Shown in pieces: positions 24,663 to 36,177 of a DNA stretch of 64,000 bases. Both the position numbers and the translations under genes were made by a program. Origin of the DNA: Kappaphycus alvarezii. Taxonomy: Eukaryota; Rhodophyta; Florideophyceae; Gigartinales; Solieriaceae. The DNA lies in the NCBI GenBank assembly GCA_002205965.3, contig NADL03000498.1, positions 868,001-932,000 of the forward strand, written 5' to 3'. Numbering within the stretch: position 1 is the stretch's first letter; every line of letters starts with the position of its first letter. The notes beneath the pieces were generated by a model, which was not told where the DNA came from, made no database searches, and saw nothing but the letters and a program-made list of their open reading frames with translations.

Positions 24663-25538
24663 TTAAGTTGGAATTGGGTGACTAAGCTCTGCGTGTTTCG
24701 GTGCGCTACAAATTACGGATGCTGCACATGTTGACCAGATTGAGTAGCTAAGCTTCTGATACAGGCGAGTCTTCACTCCTCTAGTCGAGAATCCGCTACG
24801 AGACGCTACTGCTGCCGCGTATGTCTCTATAACCTTGGATGTCTCTAAAGAGGGTGTTCCTAACGAGTCGAAGGCTAGTGGTACAAAATCCCATCCTAGC
24901 CTTGATCGTCCCCGCATTGCCTCGCCTGGAATCGCTGCCACTTTCGTAGTCAAGTCTCTCTTCTTCCGCTTTCCTGCTGCGTTTGCAACAGCTCGCGCTT
25001 CTCGTGCTGCCATTGACTTATAGCTCTCCTGGAACGGGGATGATACAGTCACGTCATACGCCACTGGGAGAGGGGACTGGGTGTTTGTTGCATCAGACCT
25101 TGGGTACACCAGAATGTCTGCGGGTCGCGCGTTCAGTCCAGGAAGTAGGTACTTCACTTCGTATTGAACGCTGATTCCTACTGCCTTGAACAGCTCTCGG
25201 CCAAGTACCTTTACCACCGCTGTGTGACGGTTGGTCCATCCGAGACCTTTGTTGCATAAGTCTGCTGCATGGTCTCCTAGAGCGTCCATGGGCCTGTGGC
25301 ACTCCGCGCACCGCAGCAGAGCAGTGTCATCAAATACGGGCACTCCCAGATGGCGACGGAGCATTACTGTCCACATCTCGTCGTACGTCCGGCTGACCGC
25401 AGACGGATGCGCAGTCAGGAACGCTGCTGCAGGCGTCCCCATGTATGCTTGGCGGCGAATCCTTCGGCGAATATCTTCTTCCGAGTGCGTTGCGGGGTTG
25501 GGGACTACTAGTTTGTTATCTGTACCTGCATTGGTCAA
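24663..25538 (-). mobile_element. LINE C-terminal fragment with restriction-like endonuclease, nested in copia
   Basis: A single open frame of 291 codons on the minus strand, the longest clean LINE piece here. Residues about 78-93 give LRCAECHRPMDALGDH, a CxxC...H zinc-binding cluster. Further on come RPADILVYPR and PVAYDVTVSSPF, the conserved D...D-x-T core of the PD-(D/E)XK-like endonuclease at the C-terminus of this LINE class. It ends with its own stop (LSHPIPT). The 5' end is truncated, as is usual for LINE insertions, and copia sequence flanks both sides. The frame is intact, so this insertion is probably younger than its host element. No poly(A) tail or target duplication was identified. 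Confidence 0.8.
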
Positions 25539-28500
25539 AAAAATATCTCAGTTCTGTTTCTTCCTCTTAGGGCCGCAGTTCTAGACCTTTATGACCAGTA
25601 CAACGTATTAGAGAATGTCAATGAGAACTCCGACGGGCTGCTCTACAAATCACAATATTTTTTGTAAGGACAACCCTTTGGGTAAAGGGACACGTCACTA
25701 GAGCGCCGCCATAATGGCTAAGGTAAAACCATTGGTGTAAAAATTCAAGTTATCCGTTCGGAAAGATCGCAGTGGTGGCGAAAATGTAAAAATTATTGTT
25801 TACCGAACGGCTCACAGTAACTTGCGAAAATCGAAAAAAGGTCCTTAATCTAACTTCAAGGAACTTAACAGTGCTGTTGCTGCTGTTAGGCACCGCTGCC
25901 TCGGTCATGCTGTTGGTATAAAGGTGGTATCCTTCAGCTTAACAAGAATGTCTCACCCCGTCCGGTGTGTGCCTCCATGGATTTTGGGGACTGCATTGGG
26001 GTAAAAGTCCGCCGTCGGTTTGGCAGTAGCCTCAGTAAGAGACATAAACTTGACCACCTCCATGTAGATATCAAGTGGAAGATCGAAACCGAGTCAGTGG
26101 ATGGACACAATTATTTCCTTACCTTTATTACGGAATTTTCTTGACACACCACAGTACTTTCGATGCGGTACAAAAGGGAAGCATCGGATGAACTCCTGAT
26201 CTATGTATTACGCTTGAAGCGCTAAACTGATCGGAAGGTGAAAAGTGTCCACTCCGATGGAGAGAGTTAGTTCAACAAGGCTACTGAAAATTTAAAACGA
26301 CTAGGTGTCGATACTAGCAGAACAGATCCCTACACCACGCAATCTAATAGACCAGCCGAACGATCATATTTAATCGTCTTAAGCATCTCTAGGACCTGTC
26401 TTTCTCAGGCAGGATTACCGCTCGGCTATTGGAACTATACCATATGGCATGTACCAAGCTGCAAAAATGCAGTAGTACACTCTGCTCCCAGGACAATTCC
26501 CAACAAGGTCCTGTATGGAGAACCTCGCCCGTACCCGCATCATCTTTAATCGTTCGATTGTCAGGCATTTTATCAACAGACTTTACGTACGCTCAAGACG
26601 TTTGAAGAGCGAAACCGTTCTGTTTTGCTCTTATTGCACGATGCTTGTGGTGTTTACTACATCTTTTGTGATCCATCCAGTGATAATAAGATCATCGGCA
26701 CCAAGCGTGTGCGCTTTGTTGAAGAAAGATTTCCGGGCAAGGTGGATCATTGTAAGCTGTGTCGAGATACTCTAATTACCGGTTCGGGAAGTGGGGATAG
26801 TACCTACAGCACCTCAGGTGAAGATTCCCACTAGGACAGTGACCGTGGAGAGGTTTAGCAGGATGATAGTTATACTAGCTTTAGTACCTCCTCGAGTGTC
26901 TCTAATGGCCGTTTCTGATACAGGCAGCGATGATGATGATGATGATTCAGATATTGGTGATGATATATCTCATCCAAGTGAAGCTGAGCTATTAATTACT
27001 AACACTCTCATACACACACCAGCACAGCCAAGTCGCCATGGTAAGTCATATGTTGATCCTGTAGAAGCTGAAGAAACCGATAGGATGCGTGACGGTGGCT
27101 AAGGGTACCTCCTGAGGAATAATCCGATGCCTTCCGCACGGTAAACTAATGTGGAGTTGCCAAAGGTGGTATCGTCCGGCAAGGAGCTCAAATTATCCGC
27201 GACTCTTTATTCAACCGAATGAGATTACTGACTCGAAGCAATAAGGGAATAATTTACTACCCTTAAGAAGAATTGCACCTGAGAGGTTGTTGAAAATGCC
27301 CCCAGAGATTTTACCATCCGTTATCAACCTCAAGATTAAGAGGAATGGAGAAAATGAACCCGCTCGGTTTAAGGCTTGAATTGGCTGCTGGCAACTTTCA
27401 GTCAGATCTGGAGAAAGAGCTAGACCTATATGCCCCGGTGGCATGCATTGAAACGGTCCGTCCCATCATTACAGCGGTGGTTGCCCTTGGTTACAACATC
27501 CATGAGATGGACGTTAAAGGGGCGTTTCTTCATGCCCCACTACCGAACGGTGAAGATATTTATATGAAACTACCGAATGTTCCAGGATTGGAATCCGTAT
27601 CAGGAAAATTGGTGGGACTGGTTAGGTCGCTTAGTGGGATATGCCAAGCACTGAGGCTTTGGTAAAAGTGCTTTGCCGAAGCGTTGTTAGAACTTGACTT
27701 CCAAAAGGCAGAGTCGAGCTTCTGTCTCTTTGTCAAGGAAACTCCGGACGGGAACATCTACATCATCGTCTGTGTAGATAATGTACTGCTTATTCATAAA
27801 TCGAACGGAATTCGAGACACTTAGAAGGCATTCAAGAAGCTTGTTTCATTCATCGATCTCGGTTTGTGCCGGTACGTCCTTTGTATTGAGTTGGTCTACA
27901 GTAGTGGAGGGCTTCTTCGCTCCATAGCTGGGTACACCGAACGGATTATCGAAGCTGCCACTATGGTGCTGTATAAGTCTGTTAGAACCTCTTTTCCGTT
28001 GTCTTACCCTCTGTATCAGGAGGTAGCGGCTACGACAGATTCGGAGAAACTGAAGATGGAAGGCAAACCGTACCAGAATATTCTGGGTAAGCTACTGTAC
28101 TTGACGAACCGTACTCGTCCGGATCTGACAGTTGCCGTTTCTCTTCTGACGGAGTTTCAGAATAGCCCCGCACCCTGCCATTGGAAGAAATAGAAGCACG
28201 TGGTCCGCTACCTCAAAGGGAACACCCATTATGGGCTAATGTGTCCCTCCGATGGCTTTATTGAAGATCTTGAGGTGCACTGTGACGTCGACTGGTGACG
28301 CGTCCTAGATAAGCATCGATCCCGAATTTTAAGACCTTTGCAGTGCTGCGGAAGTCTAAAATTCAAATCGCTAGGGCCACGTCTACCTGTAAGGCAGAAT
28401 TTGCTGCCTTGATCGATTTTGGCAAAGACGCATATTGGATGCGTCAGCTTCTAAAGGGTGTTTTATTTTACCGAACGGTCCGACTTGTATATACCAGGAT

Positions 28501-28727
28501 AACCGTGGTGCCATTTCATAGAATGCCGATATGGCCGGTCTTGCTAAGAACAATCACATGCAGATTAAGCTTAATAACCTCTGTGATGAGATCGAGAACC
28601 GATTGTTGCTTGTTCACTGCATCTAACCGGTGATAACCGTGCTGACTCTTTAACGAAATTTTTTACTGGTGAGAAATTTACTTTCAACAGTTAATGACTT
28701 GTTTTTCTTTCGATTAAGGTGGACGCA

Positions 28728-28745
28728 CACGGTTTGGGAGGGGCG
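28728..28745 (+). other. Polypurine tract of the copia element
   Basis: A G-rich purine stretch (GGTTTGGGAGGGGCG) lies directly before the TGTTGAAT start of the presumed LTR, the position expected for the plus-strand primer tract. It has one pyrimidine pair and a final CG, so it is imperfect. Confidence 0.55.
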
Positions 28746-29236
28746 TGTTGAATACCTTGTAATTCGTTGACGGCTTGACAATGGCACCATGTTGTACGAG
28801 ACCCAAGATATTTCCGTTTGGTGAGTCTTACGGGATAAAATCCCGTAAAACTGGACAGACCTTGCTGGAAGAGGTTTCCCTTCCCTCTACTGTATTTAAG
28901 ACAGAGAGAACCGGTCGGTAGTAAACTTTGGAAAAAGGTGAAGTACAAAAATTATTACTTCCAGACCCTTGCTCTCAGAAAACCCACGTAGTCCGCTAAT
29001 TTCGAGTTCCAACCGCTGGACTTCGATTGCCTAGGTCTCTCCTACAAATGTTCTCTTCATAAACGGTCTGTTGTTGCGTATCGCGGAGAAATTTAACACA
29101 CTGCATTGGAGTTATCTGCATACGCATCAATAACCGCATTTGTTGTACACTATGATCTTCTATTTCGCAATCCACTCTTACGCGCATCTCGCTGCGAGTA
29201 ACCGGCGTATACCACGCGGCTAGCTCTTAGCTAACA
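28746..29236 (+). repeat. Probable 3' LTR of the copia element, about 491 bp
   Basis: It begins TGTTGAATAC directly after the purine-rich tract and the RNase H end. It ends at TTAGCTAACA, giving TGTT/AACA termini as in typical copia LTRs. An internal TATA-like ATTTAAG lies near 28.89 kb. The partner 5' LTR was not found, so the right edge rests only on the terminal bases. Confidence 0.55.
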
Positions 29237-29284
29237 ATATACTGGGATCCTGCAGCAGATAATTTTCATACTAATACCACAAAG

Positions 29285-29307
29285 TTATCATCATCATCAT
29301 CATCAAT
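29285..29307. repeat. (ATC)n microsatellite
   Basis: About six tandem ATC units, just beyond the presumed copia LTR. Confidence 0.9.
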
Positions 29308-29445
29308 CGACACTCGGTGTCGTCCGCCGCCGTATCTACAAGCAACTTATCTGAACCCCATGGTTATCAATTGCCCAAGATATCCTCTCGTTTCCCTCCT
29401 TGCGCATGGAAACCGAGGTAAATCCGGTTTGATCTCAGCCGAATA

Positions 29446-29625
29446 GTTGAACCTTAAAGGGGCGTTTCTTCATGCCCCACTACCGAATAGTGAATATATT
29501 TATATGAAACTACCGAATGTTCCAGGATTGTAATCCGTATTAGGAAAATTGGTGCGACTGGCTAAGTCGGTTCATGGGCTACGCCAAGCAACGAGCCTTG
29601 GTACAAGTGCTTTGCCGATTCGTAT
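29446..29625 (+). mobile_element. Second copia RT fragment, duplicate of 27.51-27.68 kb
   Basis: The sequence GGGGCGTTTCTTCATGCCCC and the roughly 150 bases that follow repeat the RT segment of the 24-29 kb copia element with only scattered differences. It lies 200 bp past that element's presumed LTR. It is a separate insertion remnant or a rearrangement product, and it abuts a copia piece of opposite orientation. Confidence 0.8.
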
Positions 29626-31200
29626 TTGGTATCTCTTGTCCTAGGGATCGGGGCACGATGCGACTTGCCGAGATTAAAACTAAAGCAAGATTCATTTTCG
29701 TTTGAGTCTTCCCGCTTAATGCCCCGTATGGCCCCATTCCTGACCATGACTTGATCGCACTGGTGTTGACTTGGGCAAGTCGTTCGTGCCATGTTGAAAG
29801 GGAAGCAATCAAAGAGACCTCTGAAGCAGCAGGCATTGATGAAACCTGGGTTATGTTCAATATATATAACCCTTTAAAAAGTGTTCCAGTGGCAAGGGTA
29901 GAGCCTTTTGTACCACTGACGGGGGAAACTCCTTGCGATCGAAATGATAGCTGATCCCTCGTTATGCCATGGAAGATACTGAAAGCAATTGATAGCGCAA
30001 GCTCGGGAAATGCGTAACGTACTTCAGCATACATTTGACTGCCGCACCATTCCATTGAAGAGATAGGGTTACATCCCCTTATGCTTCGATGGGCGCTGAG
30101 GATTCAGCTCCTAGATCCAGTGCCGAAGGGAATGAAGAAAGATTGTACGTAGTGAAAGCTGAGAGATCATGCGTCACATGGGAAGAGCATTTCGAATCAA
30201 TAACCCAATCATTCGAAAGTGAGATTGATGTGCCAATGGTTTATAGTGCAAGATTATTCTGTTCGGAGAGACTGAGCGGACAGCTGGGACTTTCGATAAC
30301 ACTGCCACCCGAAACAGATCTTGTTTTAACGTAAAGAAGATTATTTGAGCTAGCTAAATTTGGATCGTCAGAGATGCTCAGTATACATACAAAATCCTTG
30401 ACTTCTTCAATAATATTTTCTTGTGATGATACAAGTCCCTTTCCGCCAATACTGGCATTGTTTAGACGAGCTCGAGCAGGATAGCCAAAAGGAGAGAGGT
30501 GGGGGTAGTTTTTGAAAAATAGACGCTGTCTCGATGTTTCCCGCAGTGTATGCACATATCTGTAGAGGGATATCGCTTGAATTTCGGACGTTCTTTGACT
30601 AGAAGTGCTGCAGACTCCGAGGCTTTCAGGGCATCATGATCACGTTGAGCGTGACCTTGTTCCTCCTGATAGCATCGACTCTGAACGGATTCGAACGAAG
30701 ATTTGTCGTCATCAATTTGGGCAGCATCAAGTACAGAGATGGTACTGTCAAAACGATCAGGTAGTACAAAAAAAGGACATGGCAATCTCAATACTCTCTA
30801 CTTTGATCGAAATTGCCTTCACAGGGGCTGCAAACTGACTAATTCTACCGGCAAATGGAAGTAACTTCTCCTTTTCTTTCACATTTGCGGCGTAAAATCG
30901 ACGCCTTGCAGATAAATTGTTTAAAAGAGAATGTTTTCAAAGATTTCGCAAATGACAGACTACATTACTTTGGTGGAGCTGGCATGCTGTACCTGCTCGA
31001 GATGTGTATCAGAGAGAGTCAGTATGATAAAGGCATATGCCTTACAATCCGCCTTATTACACGAGTATTATGCTGCAGAAGAAGTCTCCGAAGGGTCTTC
31101 TGTGAGTTGGTCGTCAACTTCTCTCAAAGAAAGTAATAGCTGCATTCGGGACTTCCAGATGTCTAGGTTGCCATCGTGAATCGTTCAGAGACTGTCAATA
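29626..31200 (-). mobile_element. Ty1/copia gag-pol relic, minus strand
   Basis: On the minus strand a gag zinc-knuckle-like segment lies near 30.55 kb (DMCIHCGKHRDS), followed toward lower coordinates by a region with little recognisable protease. A pre-integrase-like motif lies at 29.76-29.81 kb (STWHERLAQVNTSAIK). The order gag knuckle then pre-integrase domain is that of copia. The 31.0-31.2 kb edge is uncertain. It is fragmentary and carries many breaks. Confidence 0.5.
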
Positions 31201-32250
31201 CGAACTCCAAAAGAATATATGATTTAACTCAGTGCAGTGATTGGAAACTGTGATTAAGACAAGAAGACACAGAGTGATCCCAGATGCAGTTCAGTTACTT
31301 CAATGTTTGATGTGTTTGTCGCGGTTGTACTTTGTCTAGAACAGGCTATTGCAACAGACACAGGGAGCAATGGATTTTTTCCTCTCGGCGCGGTTCCGAT
31401 ACTTCTTACCCCCTCCGTGCTGCTCGAGCTCCTTTGGTCCAGACACCTTCAGCTTGGAGAGAGCGCAAAAAAGGAAGTAATTCGTCAGCTTTGAGGCCAG
31501 GAAAAGCAAGAATATGCCGGGGGAAGTCTTTGTTGGAAGGAGGAGAAGGAGGGATGAGAACTACGTCTAGATTAGCAGCTGTAGAAGGGAAACCACCACC
31601 CTGGCCTTACGACTCGATGGCTGAGTAGTTGATGAAGGGACACTTGGAGCGAGGGTATTCTTGTTAGTCGAAGCAGAGCTTGCCAACGACCGGATCGTCT
31701 GGGGAGATCTCGATGCCGCGACGAGAGACGGAACGACAGATGACCGCTGGAGGCAAGGATTTGCGAGCCTAGGCGTTCTCTAAGGCAGTAGAGTGGGCGT
31801 ATACAGGAAGAAAGAGTGCGAGGTGGTTTGGATTTAGTGTTGAAACGAGCCACGGGCCATGAAAAAAACCTGGTATATTGCACAGAGACGAAACAGCTAG
31901 CAACGGGAAGAACCCAGGCCGCAGGATAAACTCTGTTCTGTGGTGCAGAGAAGTAGAACGAATACGGGCCGCAAACCGAACGGAGGTAGGTGGTGCAAAG
32001 ACTACAAACTTTAGACAAACAACAAGAAAGATGTGAGTAGATAACGCAGAGACGGCGTAAAGGCCACTCCTAAACCAATAGAAGCGTTTTTAATAGTCCT
32101 CATCTTGTACGAAGTATGTTTCTTTCCCCTCACGGAGTGTGGGGTAGCCCCCGGGTGGTTGTCGACGAGGAGAGTGAAGCCTGAGAAGTAAGTCGTTGAG
32201 CAGCGGTAGCATCTTGCGCCCATAACCTGATAGAGGGAAGGAGGTGCTGG
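31200..32250. other. No gene recognised; possible LTR or leader sequence
   Basis: Frames up to 148 codons (31572-32018, minus) lack family motifs. The minus strand reads pyrimidine-rich with CTCTGTGCAATATACC-type strings, which would suit an untranslated LTR or leader of the neighbouring minus-strand copia piece, but no terminal repeat was confirmed. Confidence 0.3.
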
Positions 32251-32345
32251 AGCGAAGGAGAAAGAGAACGAGGGAAAGAAAGAACGAGAGTTAAAGAGAG
32301 AGTGAGAGAGAAAAAGAGTGAGGGACCAAGGAAGAGAGTTGACAG
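32251..32345. repeat. GA-rich low-complexity tract
   Basis: The plus strand is almost pure purine (GAGAGAG, GAAAGAAAGAA runs) for about 95 bases. Such tracts can form triplex structures and are often found in transposon leaders. Confidence 0.8.
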
Positions 32346-32654
32346 GAGAGAAGGTGATGAGAGACTTTACTCAGACAAAACGTGGAGCGAAACCAGGGCA
32401 TATGTAGAGCTCGAGGTGAGCAGACTGATGATTCCGGACGATCGAAGAAAATTTCCAGAACCCATGTAGAAGACGGTTGGAGGCTAACCGTAAACCTGCT
32501 AGAGCTGATCTGAAGAAGAAGAGCTCAAGCTTACAGCACGATGCAGTGAAAAAGCTTAACTCTCAAGTTCTAGGTTGTACAGTAAACTACAATACCAGAA
32601 GTCTGTAAGCCCCTTTGCAACTGTATGCTGTTAGCAGAGGAGACCGGAAATAAT

Positions 32655-32960
32655 TACACTAACATATTAGTTGTCCTTGGCGCACCATTTTAAAAGCTAT
32701 TTAGTTCTTATCCGAGACTTTGAACGGCGTTACATGCAAGAGGCCGAAGCAAATGCGATCTTGCTGATCTTCGGGCCAGAGCTGCGCGCAAAACCACTGC
32801 AAAAATTATTACGAATGGGATCAAGATTTGTCAGAAGAAGATGGTTACCGCTCCATATGTCTTCCCTTTCATATCATAGAGAGAAAAATTACTGAGGCGC
32901 GCGAAGAGTGAACTACGCGCGATGCAAGAAATCAAGGAGGCAGACGTACAGGGGGATCTA
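32655..32960 (+). repeat. Inverted duplication, left arm (gag-like)
   Basis: This plus-strand segment resembles the minus strand of 33365-33670 at roughly three of four bases by eye. Shared strings include GTTACATGCAAG, TTACGA and CAAAACCACTGC. Both encode similar peptides (AKPLQKLLR here, AKPLRKVLR there). The composition recalls LTR-retrotransposon gag, but no zinc knuckle was seen. Confidence 0.65.
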
Positions 32961-33364
32961 CGAGAAGTCTATTCTGATCTCATTGGTACCCGTCACGTTG
33001 GGCCGGAAGAGAAGCCGAAAAAATCAGTTCAAGAGCAGCCTACGTCGGCGGTCCAAGCTTCATTGGATGTTAAATGGGTACTAGAAATACCTGGTGCCTC
33101 TGCTGGAGGAATTTATGCCATTGATGCTATCGGACGCCTCGGATCTCAGCACGCTAATTGACCAGACGCACGAGAAAAATCGATCCTTATGAATTCTCAG
33201 TGTAGTTCGAGAGGGGATATGTATCTTGGCCTTCTGACATCCATTGCAACTCTTAATATATTCGTGAACTTCCCGGTGGACCTGGGGCCACCAATCAGTC
33301 GACGATGAATCGTTTCATTGTCTCCTTATCTAAGTTCCCAACTTAGACTTGAAAGGTTCTCAAA

Positions 33365-33670
33365 ATCTCAGGCTTATCCTTGATTAAGGGCATTGCACAG
33401 AAGCCATTCTTCGCGCCTCTGTAAATTTCCTTCCCATGGCATGAAAGGCAAGACAATAAGTGTAGTAGCCAGCTTCTTTTAACGAGTCGTGATACCACTC
33501 GTAATACTTTACGCAGTGGTTTTGCGCCCAGCTCGGGCTCGAAAATCAGCCAGATCCCATTCGCTGGCGCCGCTTGCATGTAACGCGCTTCGAACTCTTG
33601 GATGATAACGTATAGTTTTTGATATTGTGCGACAAGGACAAAGAATATGGCACCCTTCTCATTGGAATAG
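33365..33670 (-). repeat. Inverted duplication, right arm (gag-like)
   Basis: The counterpart of 32655-32960, reading toward it, with about 400 bp between the arms. The minus-strand frame 33579-33343 contains WLIFEPELGAKPLRKVLR. Two copies of one retroelement inserted in opposite directions, or an inverted duplication of one copy, would both explain it. Confidence 0.65.
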
Positions 33671-33679
33671 GCACGTGGA

Positions 33680-34730
33680 AGTTTTTGTCAGGGTTTTTCT
33701 GGCATCACAAGACGATCTGCATGACCCCTTCAACCCTTGACCCGAAGTTCCTACCGAACGCCTTATTTCCGATGATCTTATCCTTATTCTTCTTTTTAAG
33801 GTTGTGGTTCGGCGGGTTTTGGTCTGCGAACTCGCAGTAAATCTTATTACACGAGGAAGTGTAGAGATCAAGGGGGTGCTCCTTCTGGTTTTCCTCGTCC
33901 ACACCGTAATATTTTTAGCGAAACTGTCGCTAACGACATCTTGGGCCCTTCATACGACTGTTCAAATAATCCAAAAGGGAAAATCCAGGGACTCTAGATA
34001 TCCACCAAGTTCGGCAAGCGGTTATGGCTAGTAAATGGTTAACCCGCACATTTGCACGCGGTCCTTGCCATGAGCTCCTTGCTGGGAGCCCTTCCCGGTA
34101 CACTTCTTACCGGTTTGGTTTTTGTTCGCCATCCTAGTGGTCCACGAAGGGATTTTCGGATGGGTCAGGAGCTATGAACCCCTGCCAATACTAACGCGGA
34201 TGGGCCAGTCATGAAGGCTTTCGCTGACTTGAATCAACACGTTTTCCTAGCAGAGTGGGCACCGCACGATTAGGGGGCTCAAGAGGATCCAGCGGTGCGT
34301 AGCGACGAAAATCTATGATGCAGTAGAGGGCAAAATCAGGGGTTGGGTGGTAAGATATTCGGGGAGCGCAGGATAGGCCTGGGGTAGATAGGTGGTCAGG
34401 TGACTCGGGGAGCTCACCCATATACTGTAGCCGTGCTCCAGTGTGAAGGCGGGGTGGTATGATGGCTCCTGAATAGCTATTGAAAAAATCATATTTCGCT
34501 ACTTCCGTGACGTTTGTCTGCTGTTTCTACGTTAGTCAACTACTGTAGTCTAGATTATTTTGAAGCAGTTTTCTGAAATTTTTTAGTTTTTTTAATTTTT
34601 CTTGAAATTCGCAGTGTGTTTTTAAATATGCCGTTTCATATATCCATCTCATATTTAGCTGTCCCGGTTGCTGCTAGCTCATATTTGCTTAAAAAAAGTG
34701 CTTGTGTTTCTCTTTTTTTGTAGTAGAAGG
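33680..34730. other. No gene recognised
   Basis: Frames are short on both strands and overlap one another. The minus strand at 33.70-33.90 kb may be an upstream extension of the gag-like arm (a Lys/Asn-rich stretch). I saw no RNA gene or terminal repeat. Confidence 0.4.
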
Positions 34731-34735
34731 TAAAA

Positions 34736-34935
34736 AATAACTAGTAGCAGCAGTATAGTAACTACTACTGGTGTAGTGATAGTAACTACACTACTACTTG
34801 GTACTAGTACTAGAGATTTTTTTTACTAGTAGTAGTTTGTAGTACCTACTACTAGTGGTAGCTTGTATTAACTACCATTAGTTACTATACTGTAATACTA
34901 TACTACTAGTTACAACTAGTACTATACTAGTCAGT
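34736..34935. repeat. ACTAGT/AGTACT low-complexity block
   Basis: About 200 bp composed almost entirely of ACTAGT, AGTAGT, ACTACT and GTACTA words. The word set is nearly self-complementary, so the block can form many small foldbacks and looks similar on both strands. A shorter related patch lies at 36178-36222, on the other side of the phosphatase-like gene. Confidence 0.85.
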
Positions 34936-35030
34936 ATTAAATAGTGCTAAAAGCTCGGTTTATTACAGTTTTGCTCCCGCTCGCAAGCTCGCGTCCGCTT
35001 AGAGAGGGTGCTACAGGTCTAAATTCTGTC

Positions 35031-35038
35031 TATAAATA
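35031..35038 (+). promoter_or_regulatory. TATA box of the phosphatase-like gene
   Basis: TATAAATA lies 111 bp before the ATG at 35142. The leader is C/T-rich with CCCCCCCACACACAC, closely resembling the arrangement at 22.2 kb. Two genes sharing spacing and leader style suggests a common host promoter class. Confidence 0.7.
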
Positions 35039-35141
35039 CCGAGGCTTTGAGCGCTCCAACCCGAATCTCTCACCCCACCCCACACTCTACATCTCTCCCC
35101 CCATACTCTCCTTCTCTCCCCCCCACACACACTCTCCTTTA

Positions 35142-35920
35142 GATGGCTTCGGTTTGGCTGCCACCGATGAGGCCCGTATTTTGCAAGGATTAGGGAGGGT
35201 ACTTTGGTGGTTGGGTTGGATTTTGACGGGACTTTGGTGGAGATAGTCCCGGGGGTGTCGTCGACCCGGCGAAAAGGGAAGTTGGTGAGGTTGGCGGCTC
35301 TCCTTGGCCCCCGGTTCGCGATACTCACCGCGCAAGCGGTCGCGTATATTGATGAGAAAACGGGTAAGTCTATTTATAATGTGATTGGAATAGAGGGGTG
35401 CCAGTACCGGCTGGCTGGCGATGGGAGGATCGAGGTGAAGAGGGGGCTAAGTAGCTGCCAGAAATTTTTGGTGGATATTCAAGGATTGATTGAAGAGTAT
35501 GACCAACGCCATCGTGGGGCGAGGTCTGGACTACGACTAGTTGAGAAGGCTGCATTTGCGTTCGCCTTGGAGTATAGAAGGATGAGCCCAGGGGCTGCGG
35601 GGCTTAAAGAAGAAATAAGTGAGTTAATTGATAGGTATATTAGCGCCGGACCGCGTTTCCAAAGAAGGAATACCCCTGGGTATTTCGATGTTTTGCCGGC
35701 TGGGGCTAATAAGGGGATTGGTTTGAGATTGTTGAAGGACCGGTCGGGGTAAGGATGCCGGTGTCGGTGGCGGCGGGCGATGGCTCAAGCGATGAGTACG
35801 CCTTTGAGGAAGCAACGGTTGGGATTGGCATCCAGCGTCCGTCTGCTAGCAGTGCTACTAGCCGGTTTTAAGTGGTAGATCAAATGTATAGTTTAATAGA
35901 TTGATTAATTAAGAAGTTGA
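35142..35920 (+). pseudogene. Trehalose-6-phosphate phosphatase-like HAD hydrolase, broken
   Basis: HAD motifs appear in order. Motif I is GLDFDGTLVE (Asp nucleophile, about 35.22 kb). A motif II-like AILTAQ is about 35.33 kb. A cap-like region holds GIEGCQYRL and AFALEYRRM. A motif III-like PAGANKGIGLRLL is about 35.70 kb. Motif IV, GDGSSDEYAFE, is about 35.78 kb but in another frame. Known members remove phosphate from trehalose-6-phosphate in the cytosol. The main 182-codon frame (35204-35752) lacks an ATG; the natural ATG at 35142 is in a different frame, and a one-base shift near 35.17 kb would account for this. A second shift near 35.75 kb separates motif IV, and a TAA after SATSRF is followed by still-plausible coding sequence to about 35.92 kb. 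It is therefore a pseudogene or a poorly read sequence. Motif IV has Gly where Asp is usual. Confidence 0.75.
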
Positions 35921-36177
35921 AAGTTCAATCTTCCCAGTAATTCCTATAGTTGTTTGTTAGATAGCACCTAATACTGTTTAGAATAGTCGTGGTTTTAGCT
36001 TGACACTAGGTCCTGGGATTTTCCCACGCAAAAAATCAAAAAAATAAAGGTGTTATCTTTTGAGTCTTAACAACGCTTCCCACTTCCAGCATATAGCACT
36101 GATAGCTCAGCTTCCCATTCTGCCATCTTCTTTGGCCTATAGGAAAAATTTTCTATTTTTTTAATTGGTAGGGTGGT

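Larger units (their letters stand above)
24130..29236 (+). mobile_element. Ty1/copia LTR retrotransposon relic
   Basis: Parts follow copia order. The protease-region end is at 24.38-24.66 kb (ITLADDSTVSLEEVG, KLYVPDM). The integrase core is about 26.05-26.55 kb (LDHLHVDIKW). Reverse transcriptase is 27.37-28.0 kb (YAPVACIETVRPII, MDVKGAFLHAPLPNGEDIYM, a VDNVLL catalytic block). The RNase H region is 28.05-28.65 kb (LLYLTNRTRPDLTVAVSLL, then a LTKFF tail). A purine-rich tract precedes the 3' LTR at 28746. Integrase before RT is diagnostic for Ty1/copia. A LINE fragment interrupts it at 24.66-25.54 kb. No 5' LTR was recognised. It carries many breaks and is clearly dead. Confidence 0.85.

Noticed and set aside
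29281-29310. Possible CRISPR-like or array signal from ATC repeats
   Set aside because: It is a plain trinucleotide microsatellite; no repeat-spacer structure exists anywhere in the window.
35204-35752. TTG at 35204 as the true start of the phosphatase-like gene
   Set aside because: Nuclear genes start with ATG; sequence upstream in the same frame (YFARIREG) looks coding and an ATG with a TATA-spaced leader lies at 35142, so a frameshifted N-terminus is more likely.
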